From Candidatus Caldilinea saccharophila (GTDB taxonomy: Bacteria > Chloroflexota > Anaerolineae > Caldilineales > Caldilineaceae), in assembly GCA_016710365.1 (NCBI GenBank), contig JADJVW010000027.1, positions 44,405 through 108,404 of the forward strand: 64,000 nt of DNA. Direction: 5' to 3'. Shown here one piece after another: positions 33,708 through 45,200 of this stretch. The translations under genes were made by a program, and so were the position numbers. Each line of letters starts with the position of its first letter. Position 1 is the stretch's first letter. A model generated the notes under the pieces. That model saw nothing but the letters and a program-made list of their open reading frames with translations. It was not told where the DNA came from and did not search any database.

Positions 33708-34427
33708 ATGAGCAACGCCAAGATCTTACTTGTGGAAGATGAACCCTCGCTGATCGAAACGCTCGATTATTCCTTGCGCCGGCAGGGGTATGAGGTCATC
33801 ACCGCCACCGATGGACGCAAGGCGCTCGGCGTCGCCCGCCAGCAGCAGCCCGATCTGATCGTGCTGGACGTGATGTTGCCTGGGTTGGATGGGTTTGAGG
33901 TCTGCCGCATCTTGCGCCAGGAGATGAACGTCCCCATCATCATGCTCACGGCGCGCACCGAAGAGGTCGACAAGGTCGTCGGGTTGGAGGTAGGCGCCGA
34001 CGACTATCTGACCAAACCGTTCAGTATGCGCGAGCTGCTGGCGCGCGTCAAGGCGATGCTGCGCCGCGTGCGCATCGACCGCGAAGAAGCTGCAACCAAC
34101 ACCGCGACGGCGCCCAATCTCGTCACCGAGCGCATGGTCTTTGGCGACCTCGTCATCGACCTGAGCCGCCGCGAAGTAACGACCCAAGGGAGTGTGCATC
34201 ATCTCAAGCCAAAAGAATTCGATTTGCTGGTTTTCTTAGCCCGCAACCGCGGGATTGTGCTCAGCCGCGACCTGATCCTGGAGCGGGTGTGGGGATGGGA
34301 ATTTGACGGCGGCAGCCGCACGGTGGATGTGCATGTGCGCTGGCTGCGTGAAAAGATCGAGGCTGAGCCTTCCGAACCGCAACGCATCATTACTGTGCGA
34401 AGTATCGGCTATCGCTTTGAAGGATAG
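33708..34427 (+). CDS. phoB: PhoB-like response regulator (OmpR family)
   Basis: 239 residues. REC domain: ILLVEDEPSLIETLDYSL, phospho-Asp in LIVLDVMLPGLDGFEV, Thr in MLTARTEEVDKVVGLEVGAD and Lys in LTKPFSMREL. The C-terminal winged helix has LKPKEFDLLVFLARNRGIVLSRDLILERVWG and DVHVRWLREKIE plus IGYRFEG. AAGGAG precedes the ATG. It pairs with the PhoR-like kinase and the pst genes that follow, so it is the phosphate-starvation regulator. The box at 36,147-36,207 is its probable target. Confidence 0.93.
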   Translation: MSNAKILLVEDEPSLIETLDYSLRRQGYEVITATDGRKALGVARQQQPDLIVLDVMLPGLDGFEVCRILRQEMNVPIIMLTARTEEVDKVVGLEVGADDYLTKPFSMRELLARVKAMLRRVRIDREEAATNTATAPNLVTERMVFGDLVIDLSRREVTTQGSVHHLKPKEFDLLVFLARNRGIVLSRDLILERVWGWEFDGGSRTVDVHVRWLREKIEAEPSEPQRIITVRSIGYRFEG

Positions 34428-34768
34428 CGCCGTCAGCCAGAGGATGTCACAACCAATTGTCAAGGTTTCTTATCCAGGTTTAAATCATTCGTTAATATTG
34501 CATCTGTATGCTCTCCGCACAGTTTTGGACTTTATCCGCATCCGCGTCCATATTTGACGCCTATCCAGAAATTTTTGCGGCGCGCCTTTTGCGCAGAGAG
34601 AGTCACAAAACACTCCAATCAATTTCTAGATGAAACCTTGTGCAGCAGACGACCATTTCACTACACTCCAAACCAGGCGCTTCAACGCAACATGAGGCCG
34701 TCGTATCGCCGCCAGCAGGCGTGGCGCCGGACAGACGCGACGCGACCAAAATTCCTGTCGCAGCCACG
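34428..34768. other. phoB-phoR spacer, no gene
   Basis: This 341-base interval lies between the two genes. It holds an AT-rich patch near 34,470-34,505 (GTTTAAATC, GTTAATATTG) that could contain a promoter. A GTG start for phoR at 34,640 would shorten it. No clear 11-bp-period TTAAC array is seen here. Confidence 0.4.
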
Positions 34769-36172
34769 ATGAAGACCTTCACTTGGCGCAGCATCCAGCA
34801 CACCGTGCGCTACCGTTGGCGCTATGTAGTGAGCGTTTTCATCAGCCTGTGTATCATCGTCACGCTATTGATATGGTTTGTCGTGCAGGAACAGCCTACG
34901 CTCCCGCAGCTAGTGCTGGCCGGCTTGGGCGCTGCGGCGTCGGCCACATTGTTGCTGATCGGCGCCCTCGACGTGAGTTCTGGGCGCGTACGCCAGATTG
35001 CGGCGACGATCGAGCAGATCGCAGCGGGCGACCTCGATGCACGCATGACAGCGCGCGGCCCCGGCGATATTGGTGCATTGAGCCGGGCGGTCAACAGCAT
35101 GGCCGAACGCCTGCAACGTCAAAGCCGCAAACGCAACCGTGAGCGCGACCGCCTGCACACCGTGCTTCACATCATGAACGACGGCGTGATCATCCTCAAC
35201 AAACATGGCTATGTGAGCGTCCTCAACCCGGCCGCCGCACGCCTCCTGAATGTGCTCGACAAAGATGCGCTGAACAAATCCTTTGTGCAAGTAGTCAAGG
35301 ATTACCGCATCGCCGAAGTCTGGCTGGCCTGCATCAAGGAAGCGAACGAACAGTCGGCCACCCTTGAGCTAAGCAACGACGCCTATGTGCGGGTGATCGT
35401 GGCGCCCTTCTTGCGTGGCGCCTCCAATGGCTATCTCGTCCTGCTGCAAGACTTGAGCCACATTCACCGGCTGGAAGCTGTGCGCCGCGATTTTATCAGC
35501 AACCTTTCGCACGAGCTGCGCACGCCCCTTGCCTCAATTAAAGCGCTGGTCGAAACGCTACGCGATGGCGCCATCGAAGACCCGCCCGCGGCCGAACGTT
35601 TCTTCGGACACATGGAAGTCGAGGTTGACGAGATGACGCAGATGGTGCAGGAACTGCTCGAGCTGTCGCGCATCGAATCGGGCCAGGCGCCGCTGCGCCT
35701 CTTCCCCACGACGGTCGCCAAGCTGGTGGAACCAGCCGTCGAGCGCCTCCACGCCCAGGCCGGTCGCGCCAATCTCAGCCTGAATCTTGTGCTCGGCCCG
35801 AATCTACCCGAAGTCATGGTCGACGCCGACCGCGTGGGCACGGTGATCCTCAATCTGGTGCACAACGCCATCAAGTTCACGCCGGCGGAGGGCCAGGTGA
35901 CGGTCAGCGCTCGCGCCGTAGCCGATGCCGTCGTCATCTCAGTGGCAGACACGGGCACCGGCATTCCCGCCGAAGATGTCCCTCGCATTTTTGAACGCTT
36001 CTACAAAGCCGACCGGGCGCGCAGCGGCGGCGGCACGGGGCTGGGGTTAGCCATTGCCAAACATACGGTGCACGCCCATAACGGGCGTATCTGGGTAGAA
36101 AGCACCGAGGGTGTGGGCAGCACCTTTTCGTTTACCCTCCCACTCGTTAACCTTCCCTTAACACACAATTGA
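34769..36172 (+). CDS. phoR: PhoR-like phosphate sensor histidine kinase
   Basis: With the ATG at 34,769 the protein has 467 residues; a GTG at 34,640 would add 43. Two membrane helices lie near the start (YVVSVFISLCIIVTLLIWFVV and LVLAGLGAAASATLLLIGALD). Then comes a HAMP domain (IEQIAAGDLDARMTARGPGDIGALSRAVNSM), a PAS domain (HIMNDGVIILNKHGYVSVLNPAAARLL), a HisKA domain with phospho-His in ISNLSHELRTPLASIKALVETL, and HATPase boxes NLVHNAIKFTP, VADTGTGIP, FERFYKADRARSGGGTGLGLAI. HAMP-PAS-HisKA is the PhoR layout. The last codons and stop are built from the TTAAC box controlling pstS. Confidence 0.93.
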   Translation: MKTFTWRSIQHTVRYRWRYVVSVFISLCIIVTLLIWFVVQEQPTLPQLVLAGLGAAASATLLLIGALDVSSGRVRQIAATIEQIAAGDLDARMTARGPGDIGALSRAVNSMAERLQRQSRKRNRERDRLHTVLHIMNDGVIILNKHGYVSVLNPAAARLLNVLDKDALNKSFVQVVKDYRIAEVWLACIKEANEQSATLELSNDAYVRVIVAPFLRGASNGYLVLLQDLSHIHRLEAVRRDFISNLSHELRTPLASIKALVETLRDGAIEDPPAAERFFGHMEVEVDEMTQMVQELLELSRIESGQAPLRLFPTTVAKLVEPAVERLHAQAGRANLSLNLVLGPNLPEVMVDADRVGTVILNLVHNAIKFTPAEGQVTVSARAVADAVVISVADTGTGIPAEDVPRIFERFYKADRARSGGGTGLGLAIAKHTVHAHNGRIWVESTEGVGSTFSFTLPLVNLPLTHN

Positions 36173-36207
36173 ACGCCTGTTAACTGACGCTTGCGTCGTT
36201 GTTAACT
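36147..36207 (+). promoter_or_regulatory. Pho box: six TTAAC-type hexamers at exact 11-bp spacing
   Basis: Hexamers begin at 36,147 (TTAACC), 36,158 (TTAACA), 36,169 (TTGAAC), 36,180 (TTAACT), 36,191 (TTGCGT) and 36,202 (TTAACT), each separated by five bases. This is the direct-repeat geometry bound by PhoP/PhoB-type regulators. It sits 150 bases upstream of pstS and extends into the phoR stop codon. Confidence 0.85.
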
Positions 36208-36357
36208 ACTTGTCGCTATCCTTGACCACAAGGCGCAATTTGCGCTCGCCTTTGCACAAAGGGCAGTGGGAGCGGATGAGATGTCCGCGCGCCGAGACAT
36301 TGATATCGAGTGATATTTTTGACGTTTAGGTTGAATCAGTTAAATGAAGGAGTAACT

Positions 36358-37416
36358 ATGCGACACTGGTTTTTAGCCGTACTTTTGATGACGGCGCTAC
36401 TTATTTCTGCATGTGGTGGTGCGGCTACGCCGGCGCCTGCCGAAGCTGCGCCGGAAGTTGCCACCCAGGCGCCTGCTGAGGCGACGCCAGCAGCAAGTGC
36501 GCCAGAGGCTGCTGGCGTGGCGATGACGACATTGCCAGAGGTGAATCCTTTGGCGGTGACGGGCGACATCATCGTGGCGGGCAGCTCGACGGTCTACCCG
36601 CTGGCGGAACGCATGGCCGAGCGCTTCATTGCCGAAGGCTATGCCGGCAACATCACTATCGACAGCATCGGGTCAGGCGCGGGCTTCCAGCGCTTCTGCG
36701 AAGCGGGCGAGACCGACATCTCCAACGCCTCGCGCCCCATTAAGGAGAGCGAGATCGAGAGTTGCAAGGCCATCGGCCGCACGCCGATTGAGTTCCGCGT
36801 TGGCACTGATGCTCTCGCCATCGTCGTCAACCCGGAGAATGACTGGATCGGCGAGGAAGGTGTGACGCTCGAAGAACTCGCCAAGCTCTTCTCCGCCGAA
36901 GTCACCAACTGGTCGGACGTCAACCCCGACTGGCCGGCCGATCCGATCAAGCGCTTCAGCCCCGGCACCGACTCTGGCACCTTCGACTACTTCGTCGAAG
37001 GCGTCATGACTCCCGCCTTCCCCGATAAGGGAGAGGAAGAACTCCTCGGCGCCGGCAACCTTCAGCTCTCCGAGGATGACAATGTCCTCGTCCAGGGCGT
37101 CGCCGGCGACAAGAACGCCATTGGCTACTTTGGCTTCGCCTACTTCGAGGAAAACGCTGACAAGATCCGCGACCTGTCCGTCAACGGCATCGCACCCAAC
37201 GCCGACACCGTCAACGCCAGCGAATATCCGCTGGCCCGCCCGCTCTTCATGTACTCCGACTCCACCGTCATGACGAGCAAGCCGCAAGTCGCCGACTTCA
37301 TCAACTTCATCCTCACCAATGTGAATGATGAGATCGTCTCCGTCGGCTACTTCCCGGCCTCTGAAGAAAATCTCTCCCTCGCCAAGGACAACTGGCTCCA
37401 AGCTATGGGTCAATAA
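36358..37416 (+). CDS. pstS: Phosphate ABC transporter substrate-binding lipoprotein
   Basis: Start at 36,358 with GAAGGAG upstream: MRHWFLAVLLMTALLISACGG, lipobox ISAC. An Ala/Pro/Thr-rich linker follows, then the PstS fold: DIIVAGSSTVYPLAERMAE, IDSIGSGAGFQRFCEAGETDISNASRPIK, FRVGTDALAIVVNPEN and RFSPGTDSGTFDYFVEGVM. These include the Ser/Thr/Asp/Arg phosphate ligands. Length is 352 residues. It is the first gene after the Pho box and thus the most strongly induced. Confidence 0.96.
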   Translation: MRHWFLAVLLMTALLISACGGAATPAPAEAAPEVATQAPAEATPAASAPEAAGVAMTTLPEVNPLAVTGDIIVAGSSTVYPLAERMAERFIAEGYAGNITIDSIGSGAGFQRFCEAGETDISNASRPIKESEIESCKAIGRTPIEFRVGTDALAIVVNPENDWIGEEGVTLEELAKLFSAEVTNWSDVNPDWPADPIKRFSPGTDSGTFDYFVEGVMTPAFPDKGEEELLGAGNLQLSEDDNVLVQGVAGDKNAIGYFGFAYFEENADKIRDLSVNGIAPNADTVNASEYPLARPLFMYSDSTVMTSKPQVADFINFILTNVNDEIVSVGYFPASEENLSLAKDNWLQAMGQ

Positions 37417-37446
37417 TCTTTGTGAAGCGATAGGATGTGGGTGTTT

Positions 37447-37477
37447 ATGGGAAGGGGGGTGTATCACCCCTTCCCAT
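37447..37477 (+). promoter_or_regulatory. Intra-operon hairpin between pstS and pstC
   Basis: A perfect 11-bp stem (37,447-37,457 with 37,467-37,477) and 9-base loop lies 30 bases after the pstS stop. There is no T-run. It may stabilise pstS mRNA or attenuate readthrough into pstC, as is common after binding-protein genes. Confidence 0.65.
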
Positions 37478-37514
37478 CTGTGCTGTATCGCAACTGTGTG
37501 CAAGGAATGATTTT

Positions 37515-38516
37515 GTGGAACAAGAGATTAGCGCCGGCGTGCTGCCAATCCTAATGCCCCAGACTGAACGTGACGAGATTGCGGCGGCGCTGCGCAAACG
37601 CAGCCGGCCGGGCGAGGCAGTAATCGGCGTGATGCTGCGCATTGCCGGGGCAATTTCGGTGCTCACGACCGCCGGCATTGTGGCTGTGTTATTGTACGAC
37701 GCCTATCTGTTTTTTGCGCGGCCAGAACCGACGTTGTGGAATTTTTTCACTGACACGACATGGGCGCCACAAATCGACCGCTTCGGAATCTTTCCGCTGG
37801 TCAACGCCACTTTTCTGACCAGCATCATCGGCATGGCCGTAGCGCTGCCGATCGGTCTGATGATCGCCATTTATCTGAGCGAATACGCATCGCCGCGCGC
37901 GCGCGGCATCTTGAAACCGGTGCTGGAAATTCTGGCCGGTATTCCGACCGTCGTCTTCGGCTTCTTTGCATTGGGTTTCATGACGCCGCTTTTGCAGAGC
38001 ATCTTTAGCCGCGACACGGTCGAAATTTTCAACGTTGCTTCAGCCGGCATTGTCATCGGCATTTTAATTATCCCATTGGTCAGTTCGATGAGCGAGGACG
38101 CGCTGAGTGCAGTGCCGCGCGCACAACGTGAAGCGGCTTACGGGATGGGCGCCACCAAGCTGGAGACGGCCACGCGCATCGTCGTTCCAGGCGCGCTATC
38201 GGGCATCTCGGCTGCCTTTATCGTGGCGATGTCGCGCGCGGTGGGCGAGACGATGGTGGTCGCCATTGCCGCCGGCGCCGGGCCGCGCAACTACCCAAAC
38301 TGGGCGTCCGCCACGAGCAATTTGAGTTTTCTCAACCCGTTTACCGCAGCCGAAACCATGACCGGCCACATCGTCCGCATCAGCGGCGGCGACCTGCCCT
38401 ATGGCTCCGTCGCCTATGATAGCATTTTTGCCATCGCGCTGCTGCTCTTCCTGATGACCCTGGTGCTCAATATCGTCAGCCGGTGGATTGTCCAGCGCTT
38501 CCGAGAGGAGTATTAG
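37515..38516 (+). CDS. pstC: Phosphate ABC transporter permease PstC
   Basis: The GTG at 37,515 (VEQEISAGVLPILMPQ) has AAGGA at a suitable distance. An earlier in-frame ATG falls inside the hairpin and is rejected. About 333 residues with six helices, the motif YLSEYASPRARGILKPVLEILAGIPTVVFGFFAL, and the EAA loop QREAAYGMGATKLETATRIVVPGALSG. It pairs with PstA, which starts three bases after its stop. Confidence 0.95.
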   Translation: MEQEISAGVLPILMPQTERDEIAAALRKRSRPGEAVIGVMLRIAGAISVLTTAGIVAVLLYDAYLFFARPEPTLWNFFTDTTWAPQIDRFGIFPLVNATFLTSIIGMAVALPIGLMIAIYLSEYASPRARGILKPVLEILAGIPTVVFGFFALGFMTPLLQSIFSRDTVEIFNVASAGIVIGILIIPLVSSMSEDALSAVPRAQREAAYGMGATKLETATRIVVPGALSGISAAFIVAMSRAVGETMVVAIAAGAGPRNYPNWASATSNLSFLNPFTAAETMTGHIVRISGGDLPYGSVAYDSIFAIALLLFLMTLVLNIVSRWIVQRFREEY

Positions 38517-38519
38517 AGC

Positions 38520-39790
38520 ATGGCAGTCCAACCGACGCAAGCAAACGGCAACTTCCCCGAAGGCGCTAATTACGATAAATTCTTGCAACGCCGGCAACGC
38601 CAGGGCAAATTCTGGTTGAGCATCTTTTTTCTGGCGATGATGATCGGCATCGCGTCGCTGGTCACGCTGGTCTACGACGTGGCCGACGATGCGTTTGGCT
38701 ACGTGGCGCTCCGCAACAGCGTTGATCCAGGGCTGCTGACGCCGATTCCTGGCGCGAAACTGGATGAGCAGCCAGCCAGCGTGCTGGCAGAGATGCTGGC
38801 GGCGAACATCTCTACCGGCCGCCTGCGCGCGCTGGAGGCGACAACCCCGCTCGCTGAGCGGCCGCAGGCAGAGCTGCGCCAACTGCTGCAGGACGAGGTC
38901 ATCAAGCCGCAGATCGTCCGAACCTGGTCGCTGGTCGAGTCGCTGACACAGCGCACCGAGATCGAAGCAGAGGTGGCTGCCATGCCGGGCGTGGACCTGG
39001 AATTCCGCAGTTGGGTTAACTGGCAGTTCGTGACCTCGCCGCAGTCGACTGACCCGCTCAAGGCTGGCGTGCAGGTGGCAATCCTGGGTTCGTTGTGGGT
39101 GGTGCTGATTGCGTTCCTGGTCTCGGCGCCACTGGGAGTAGGCGCGGCCATCTACCTGGAAGAGTACAGCACCGGCAAGAGCCGCTTTGATCAGATCGTC
39201 GAAACCAACATCAACAACCTGGCCGGCGTGCCGTCGATCATCTACGGTATGCTGGGTCTGGCCGTCTTTGTGCGCTTCTTTGGGCCGATCACCAGCGGCA
39301 TTCTCTTTGGAGTCAGCGATCCTTCGACCGCCAACGGCCGCACGATCCTCTCCGCGGGCATGACGCTGGGGCTGCTGATCCTGCCGCTGGTCATCATCAA
39401 CGCGCGCGAGGCAATCCGTGCGGCGCCGCGTGCACTGCGCGAGGCATCTTACGGCCTGGGCGCCACGCGCTGGCAGACGATCTGGAATCACGTGCTGCCC
39501 AATGCCATCCCCGGCATTCTGACCGGTGTGATCCTTTCCGTCTCGCGCGCCTTTGGCGAGACCGCGCCGCTGATCGTCGTCGGCGTCTCAACTTTCATCG
39601 TTGTCTCGCCGGACAATGTCTTTTCCAAATATACGACGCTGCCGGCGCAGATCTACCAGTGGACTTCGCGGCCGCAGCCAGAGTTCCAACATCTGGCCGC
39701 GGCCGCGATTATCGTCCTGCTCGTTCTGTTGATTGCTCTCAACGCGACAGCCATCTGGCTGCGCAACCGCTTTGCCCGGAGAAGAATTCT

Positions 39791-39794
<4 letters not shown>
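38520..39794 (+). CDS. pstA: Phosphate ABC transporter permease PstA with large periplasmic insert
   Basis: 424 residues against ~290 for E. coli PstA. The extra sequence is a helical, Glu/Leu-rich insert of ~115 residues (about 60-175) between helix 1 and helix 2, facing outside. The permease core follows: IYLEEYSTGKSRFDQIVETNINNLAGVPSIIYGMLGL, the EAA loop LREASYGLGATRWQTIWNHVLPNAIPG, and SRAFGETAPLIVVG. Its stop overlaps the pstB start by four bases. Confidence 0.95.
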
Positions 39795-40606
<812 letters not shown>

Positions 40607-41019
40607 TTGCTTTACCCTCTTGTCTCCCTAGGTGACAGTCACTGTACAAGGGACTGTCATCGAAAAATATATCCACCATCTCCAGCTATCGGCTTGTATC
40701 ACTTCCCTGGCAGCACCTTCAGCTAGACACCCTACGGTTTCCTCAGCAAGCCATCCGATATCCCATCATTTGTCTGACTGATCGTCAGAGAAATCTTGTT
40801 ACAATTAATGAGCGTTTGGGGAACTTTCATCCAGACGTGTTCTGTGTAGCCATTTACCGAACACATGGCTAGTCCGGCTGGAAAAGACATCGCATCCTCA
40901 TGGCTCCTATCATCCTCGCTCGCTAGTATGCGGCTATTCCAGTATCTTCATCTTCAGTTTTTATGTGCAAATCACGTGCCATGTTGTGGCAATGACCATT
41001 ATTTAGAGGAGTGTAAGAG
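40607..41019 (+). other. Gene-free interval after pstB
   Basis: 413 bases without a gene. A hairpin (TGACAGTC at 40,633-40,640 with GACTGTCA at 40,652-40,659) just after pstB may end the pst transcript. Further on, CTGAC/GTCAG (40,774-40,788) and a -10-like TACAAT (40,800-40,805) could serve the next operon. The region is less GC-rich than the genes. Confidence 0.45.
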
Positions 41020-42285
41020 ATGGCGCCACCACGGTTTCGCCGCCGCTTCTGGATAGTTGCTGGATTTCCGCTGCTTGCCGTGCTGCTGACTGCGATGTTG
41101 CTTTTTGCCGTGCGCGCTGGCAACGGGAGTGCAGCCGCGCCGACGCCTGCGTCATCTTTAAGCAATGCGCTTGTTTCCGCCGCCCCGGCTGCGGCGCGAG
41201 GATTGCCAGCGACTGAACTTCCCAAGGCAAAGGCGCCAGTCTCGCAGGTTGACGTCCCCACGATGGTCGAGACTGACGCGCAGACTGTATCTACGGACGA
41301 TGTTGTCGCACGCGTGGACGGCGTCGCCATCACACTGCAAGATTTACAGGAAGCAACCCGTATTGACAGCCTTATGGCAACATTGGCCGGCGCTCCGCCA
41401 ACTGCAGCCGAATCTCTGACTGAACAACTCATCAATACGGAGATTATCCTACAACGCGCCGAGGATGTTCAGGCTTCCATCGATGTGGCGGCAGTGCTGG
41501 CGATATTTCTTCAGTCACACGGGAAAGCGCATGAAGAGCTGACGGCCGCACTGCAAACCAACGGCATTTCCCAGGAACGTTTCGAACGCTACTTCGCACG
41601 TGTGGTCGCGGCCGATGCTTATCAGCGCGCACAGCAAAAGGCGACAGGCATCGCGCCGGCAGACCTTATGCTTCAATGGCAGCAAGCAATCCCGATCAGT
41701 TTTGGCCCAGCGGCCGCTGCGTTATCGGCGATGGATGTCAACCCACTCAGCAGCACGAAGCCGATCACAAGCACGCCGGAGAGCGCTGGCGTCAAAATCG
41801 TTGCGGCGGCAACCCCACTTCCAGCAGCAACTGAACTGCGTGGCGTTGAAGTGGGGCAACTGGCACCCGAGTTTGAACTTTCCACTGTCGCTGACGAAGC
41901 ATCTCATTTTACATTGCGCACCCTCCAGGGTAAGCCAAGCGTGCTGAGCTTTTGGACCACCTGGTGCCCCTATTGTCTGCGCCAGACGCCGGTGCTGGTG
42001 GACGCTTATCGCCATTGGGCGACAGAGGGGATCGAATTTGTCGGCATCAACGTGCAAGAAGACCACAGCGCAGTTGCCGCGTACGTCGCCCAACATGGCG
42101 TCGACTATCCGGTTCTGCTTGACGAGCAAGGGAGCGTCGCTGCGGATTATGCCGTGCAGGGCTACCCGACCACTTATTTCCTGGACAAAGAGCACCGGAT
42201 CGTGATGCGTCACGTGGGTGCGTTAACAGATGACCAACTGAATACCTATTTAACGATGTTGCAATCGCCTGAAGAAGCGCGATAA
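41020..42285 (+). CDS. SurA-N/TlpA fusion: membrane-anchored chaperone-thioredoxin
   Basis: 421 residues with GAGGAG-type ribosome-binding site. An N-terminal anchor (FWIVAGFPLLAVLLTAMLLFAV) precedes an Ala/Pro linker. Residues ~95-215 match a SurA N-terminal/peptidyl-prolyl isomerase-type helical domain: VVARVDGVAITLQDLQEATRIDSLM, SLTEQLINTEIILQRAEDVQ and LQTNGISQERFERYFARVVAADAY. Residues ~280-415 are a TlpA/ResA thioredoxin: APEFELSTV, VLSFWTTWCPYCLRQTPVLVD with active-site CPYC, and cis-Pro in VQGYPTTYFLD. It is placed to act on exported proteins. It ends a few bases before the giant DUF11 gene, suggesting cotranscription and a role in folding or disulfide handling of that protein (inference). 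Confidence 0.88.
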   Translation: MAPPRFRRRFWIVAGFPLLAVLLTAMLLFAVRAGNGSAAAPTPASSLSNALVSAAPAAARGLPATELPKAKAPVSQVDVPTMVETDAQTVSTDDVVARVDGVAITLQDLQEATRIDSLMATLAGAPPTAAESLTEQLINTEIILQRAEDVQASIDVAAVLAIFLQSHGKAHEELTAALQTNGISQERFERYFARVVAADAYQRAQQKATGIAPADLMLQWQQAIPISFGPAAAALSAMDVNPLSSTKPITSTPESAGVKIVAAATPLPAATELRGVEVGQLAPEFELSTVADEASHFTLRTLQGKPSVLSFWTTWCPYCLRQTPVLVDAYRHWATEGIEFVGINVQEDHSAVAAYVAQHGVDYPVLLDEQGSVAADYAVQGYPTTYFLDKEHRIVMRHVGALTDDQLNTYLTMLQSPEEAR

Positions 42286-42296
42286 GGGGTGTGACT

Positions 42297-45200
42297 ATGC
42301 ACGCGGCGTATGCCCAATCCATGCCAGCCGGATATACAATAGCAACGCATAGCAAACTGAATTCCGTCGAGCAGATTCGTCAATTGGTGAATCTGCTCAT
42401 GGTGTTTTCTATGCTGTCATCAATGATGTCGCCGCTTTACACGCCGGCCAACAGCACGACGCCCAGCTTTGCCTTCCCCGGCGAAGTGCGCGCACCGGCG
42501 CCGCGGCCATCGACAACCGCGCCGGTGGAAACGCAAGCATTGCCGCCGGCGGTCGCCAATGTCTCTGACCAGCCGCAATCCGAGCTTAGCGGAGTCTTGA
42601 CCCCGGACTGGCTAAACAAGGCGCTGCAAGATAGCGCCGGCCTTGCAGGGATCACAGCAGCGACGCCGGCGACTGAGATAGCGCTGCCGTCAAACTGGGA
42701 AATGTTCGACGCTTCCAACGCTCTGCAGCCCAAATTGGCGACTTTGGAGAGTGACGCCATGCTCGGCAGCGCGTTGACGCCTGCCTGGTATGAGGGTCTC
42801 GGCAATGAGGAAAACACATCAACGTTCGCTGACGCCTCTGAAACGGCGCCAGCGGGGCTATTTAGCCCCAACTTCGAAGCTGCTTTCTATCAGACGGGCG
42901 GCGACAATCAGTGCAGCGCAGCCTCACGCGTGACGTTCGCCCTCATTACGCCGCCCTATCCTGTCAGCCGCGGCAACATTGATGGCGATGTGTATACAGT
43001 GACTGTTCAAAATAATGATTCCATTACAACCACCAATGTAACGCTCTACATCGACCCCAATCAAGGGTTTTCGTACATCGGTGATTCTGCAAGCGTGCAG
43101 AGCAATATCAGTGGAACACTGACCTATAGCGACACGGGATCCGGTGCGCCGGGCGCGCCGGCGTTGATCGCCATCACTGGCGAAATCACGTCGACGACGC
43201 TCGATGCTGGCGAAATCATGACCTTCACCTTCCGGCTTGCCACCAACGCCGATGCGATCTCAGCGCAGCAACTGGTCGTTCGGCTGCAAAGTGGGGCGCT
43301 TGACTGCGGCATCTACCGGGTGCAGAACGTGCAGACGGTGCGCGGCAATCTGACCGTGCAGAAGTCACCCAACATTCGCACCGCCAAACTCGGCGACACC
43401 CTGGGTTGGACGGTGAAGCTGATCAATACGGGTCTTGGCACAGTTTACGGCGCTGAAGTGGAAGATATCTTCGGCGCCGGCTACATCAACACGATGCTCG
43501 ACGAGTTGCCCACCGCACCGATCACGCTGGCAGCAGGCGCCTCCGCCACCTACTACGTGACCGGCACGGTGAACGCCTGCAACCAATTGACCAATACCGC
43601 CAACGTCTGGTGGCCAATCGGCAACCAGGATGGCACGGCCACAACCAGCAGTCCAGCCAGCAGCAAGGTCGACGTCCGCTTTACGCTGGAAAATCCAAAT
43701 GTTTCGCTGCAGGTGACGCCCCCCAGCATCACCGTCCCCTTCTGCACACCGATGACGCGCACGGTGGTCATGACCGCGACGACGAGCAACACGGCGAAAA
43801 ATGTGCAGATCGTGGCTAATACCAGTTCCTTTGCCATCAGCAACATCACGCCAGGGTGGAGCTACAGCGGCGGCGTCTTCACCTATATTGGCGGGCCGCT
43901 TGCCGGCTATCTTTTTTCCGATCAACCCGCGACCCTCTCTTTTGACATCAGCGGACCGACGGCGTGCAGTGCAAGCAACCCGACGCTCTCTTTCCAGCCT
44001 CGCTACACCAACGCGTGCGATGTGCCGTTCAACGGTTCCACCGTCAACGCGCCGAGCGTCAGCTATGCGCCCGATCGGCCAAACCTGAGCGTTATTGTGA
44101 ACGGGCCTTATTCCGTTCGCGCCCGCCAGACCTTTAATTATGTCATCAATTTGAATGCGACGAATATTCAAAATATTACGGACACTATTTCGATCACCGA
44201 TATGGCGCCCTCCACCTTTATCATTTCCGAGGCTGCGGCAACCCTGGGTAGCGTCAATGTAACCGGCCAACAGATCACTTGGTCGGCGCCCACCCCTGGC
44301 AGCGGCGCGCTTACCGCCAGTCTCCTGGTCACAGCCACGGTGCGCGAGGATGTTGCCTGTCTAGCCTACAACCTGGTCACCAACCATATCACGGCGACTG
44401 CACCGACCTGTCCCAGTTGCGCCGGCTTGCAAGATACCGATCAGGTTTCCACCTATATTGAAGATGTGGACGGGCCGCTGGCTGGCACGAAGAGCGTCAA
44501 TGGCGACACCGAAGTTTGCGGCGAAACAGGGTTTCTGATCGAAAATCTCTATTACATCAACCTGCCCACCACACACGCGGCAATGGTGTTTACTGAAACC
44601 CTCGGCCTGAGCGGTCCAGGATTGCCTGGTCTGCCGTCGCCGTTGCTCTACGTAAGCGACACTCTCAGCGTTACGCTGAACGGTGTAGATGCAACTCCAC
44701 ACCTCACCATCACTGGAACCAGTCCGCAGTTGGTGATCGATCTCGACCGCCTGCGTGAGATGGACGCGCACATGACGATCGCTCAGCAGAGCGCACCCGC
44801 CATAGTCAACGCCGGCGACAATGTCACCTACACACTGACTGTCTTCAACCCAGGCCCGGCGACGGCCGAGGCAGTGCTCGTCTACGATCCACTGCCCGCG
44901 GGGCTGAGCCTTGTCAGCGTCGAGACGAGCCAGGGCAGTTGCGCCGCGCCCGATGTAAGCTGCATCGTGGGCGACCTTGCTGTCGATACCAGCGCCGTCA
45001 TCACCATTGTCGCCACGGTGGAGAGCGCGCGCCAGGCAGACATCGTCAATGTCGCCTATGCCAGCTTCCAAGAACTGAACGATATCGTTGTCACCACCCA
45101 AGCCACCGCGCGCACACAAGTTATCGCAGCCGCACCGCTCGACAGCACCGACTTGCAGATAGTCAAGCGCAGCGACGTGAACAGTGTGAATGCAGGCAAC

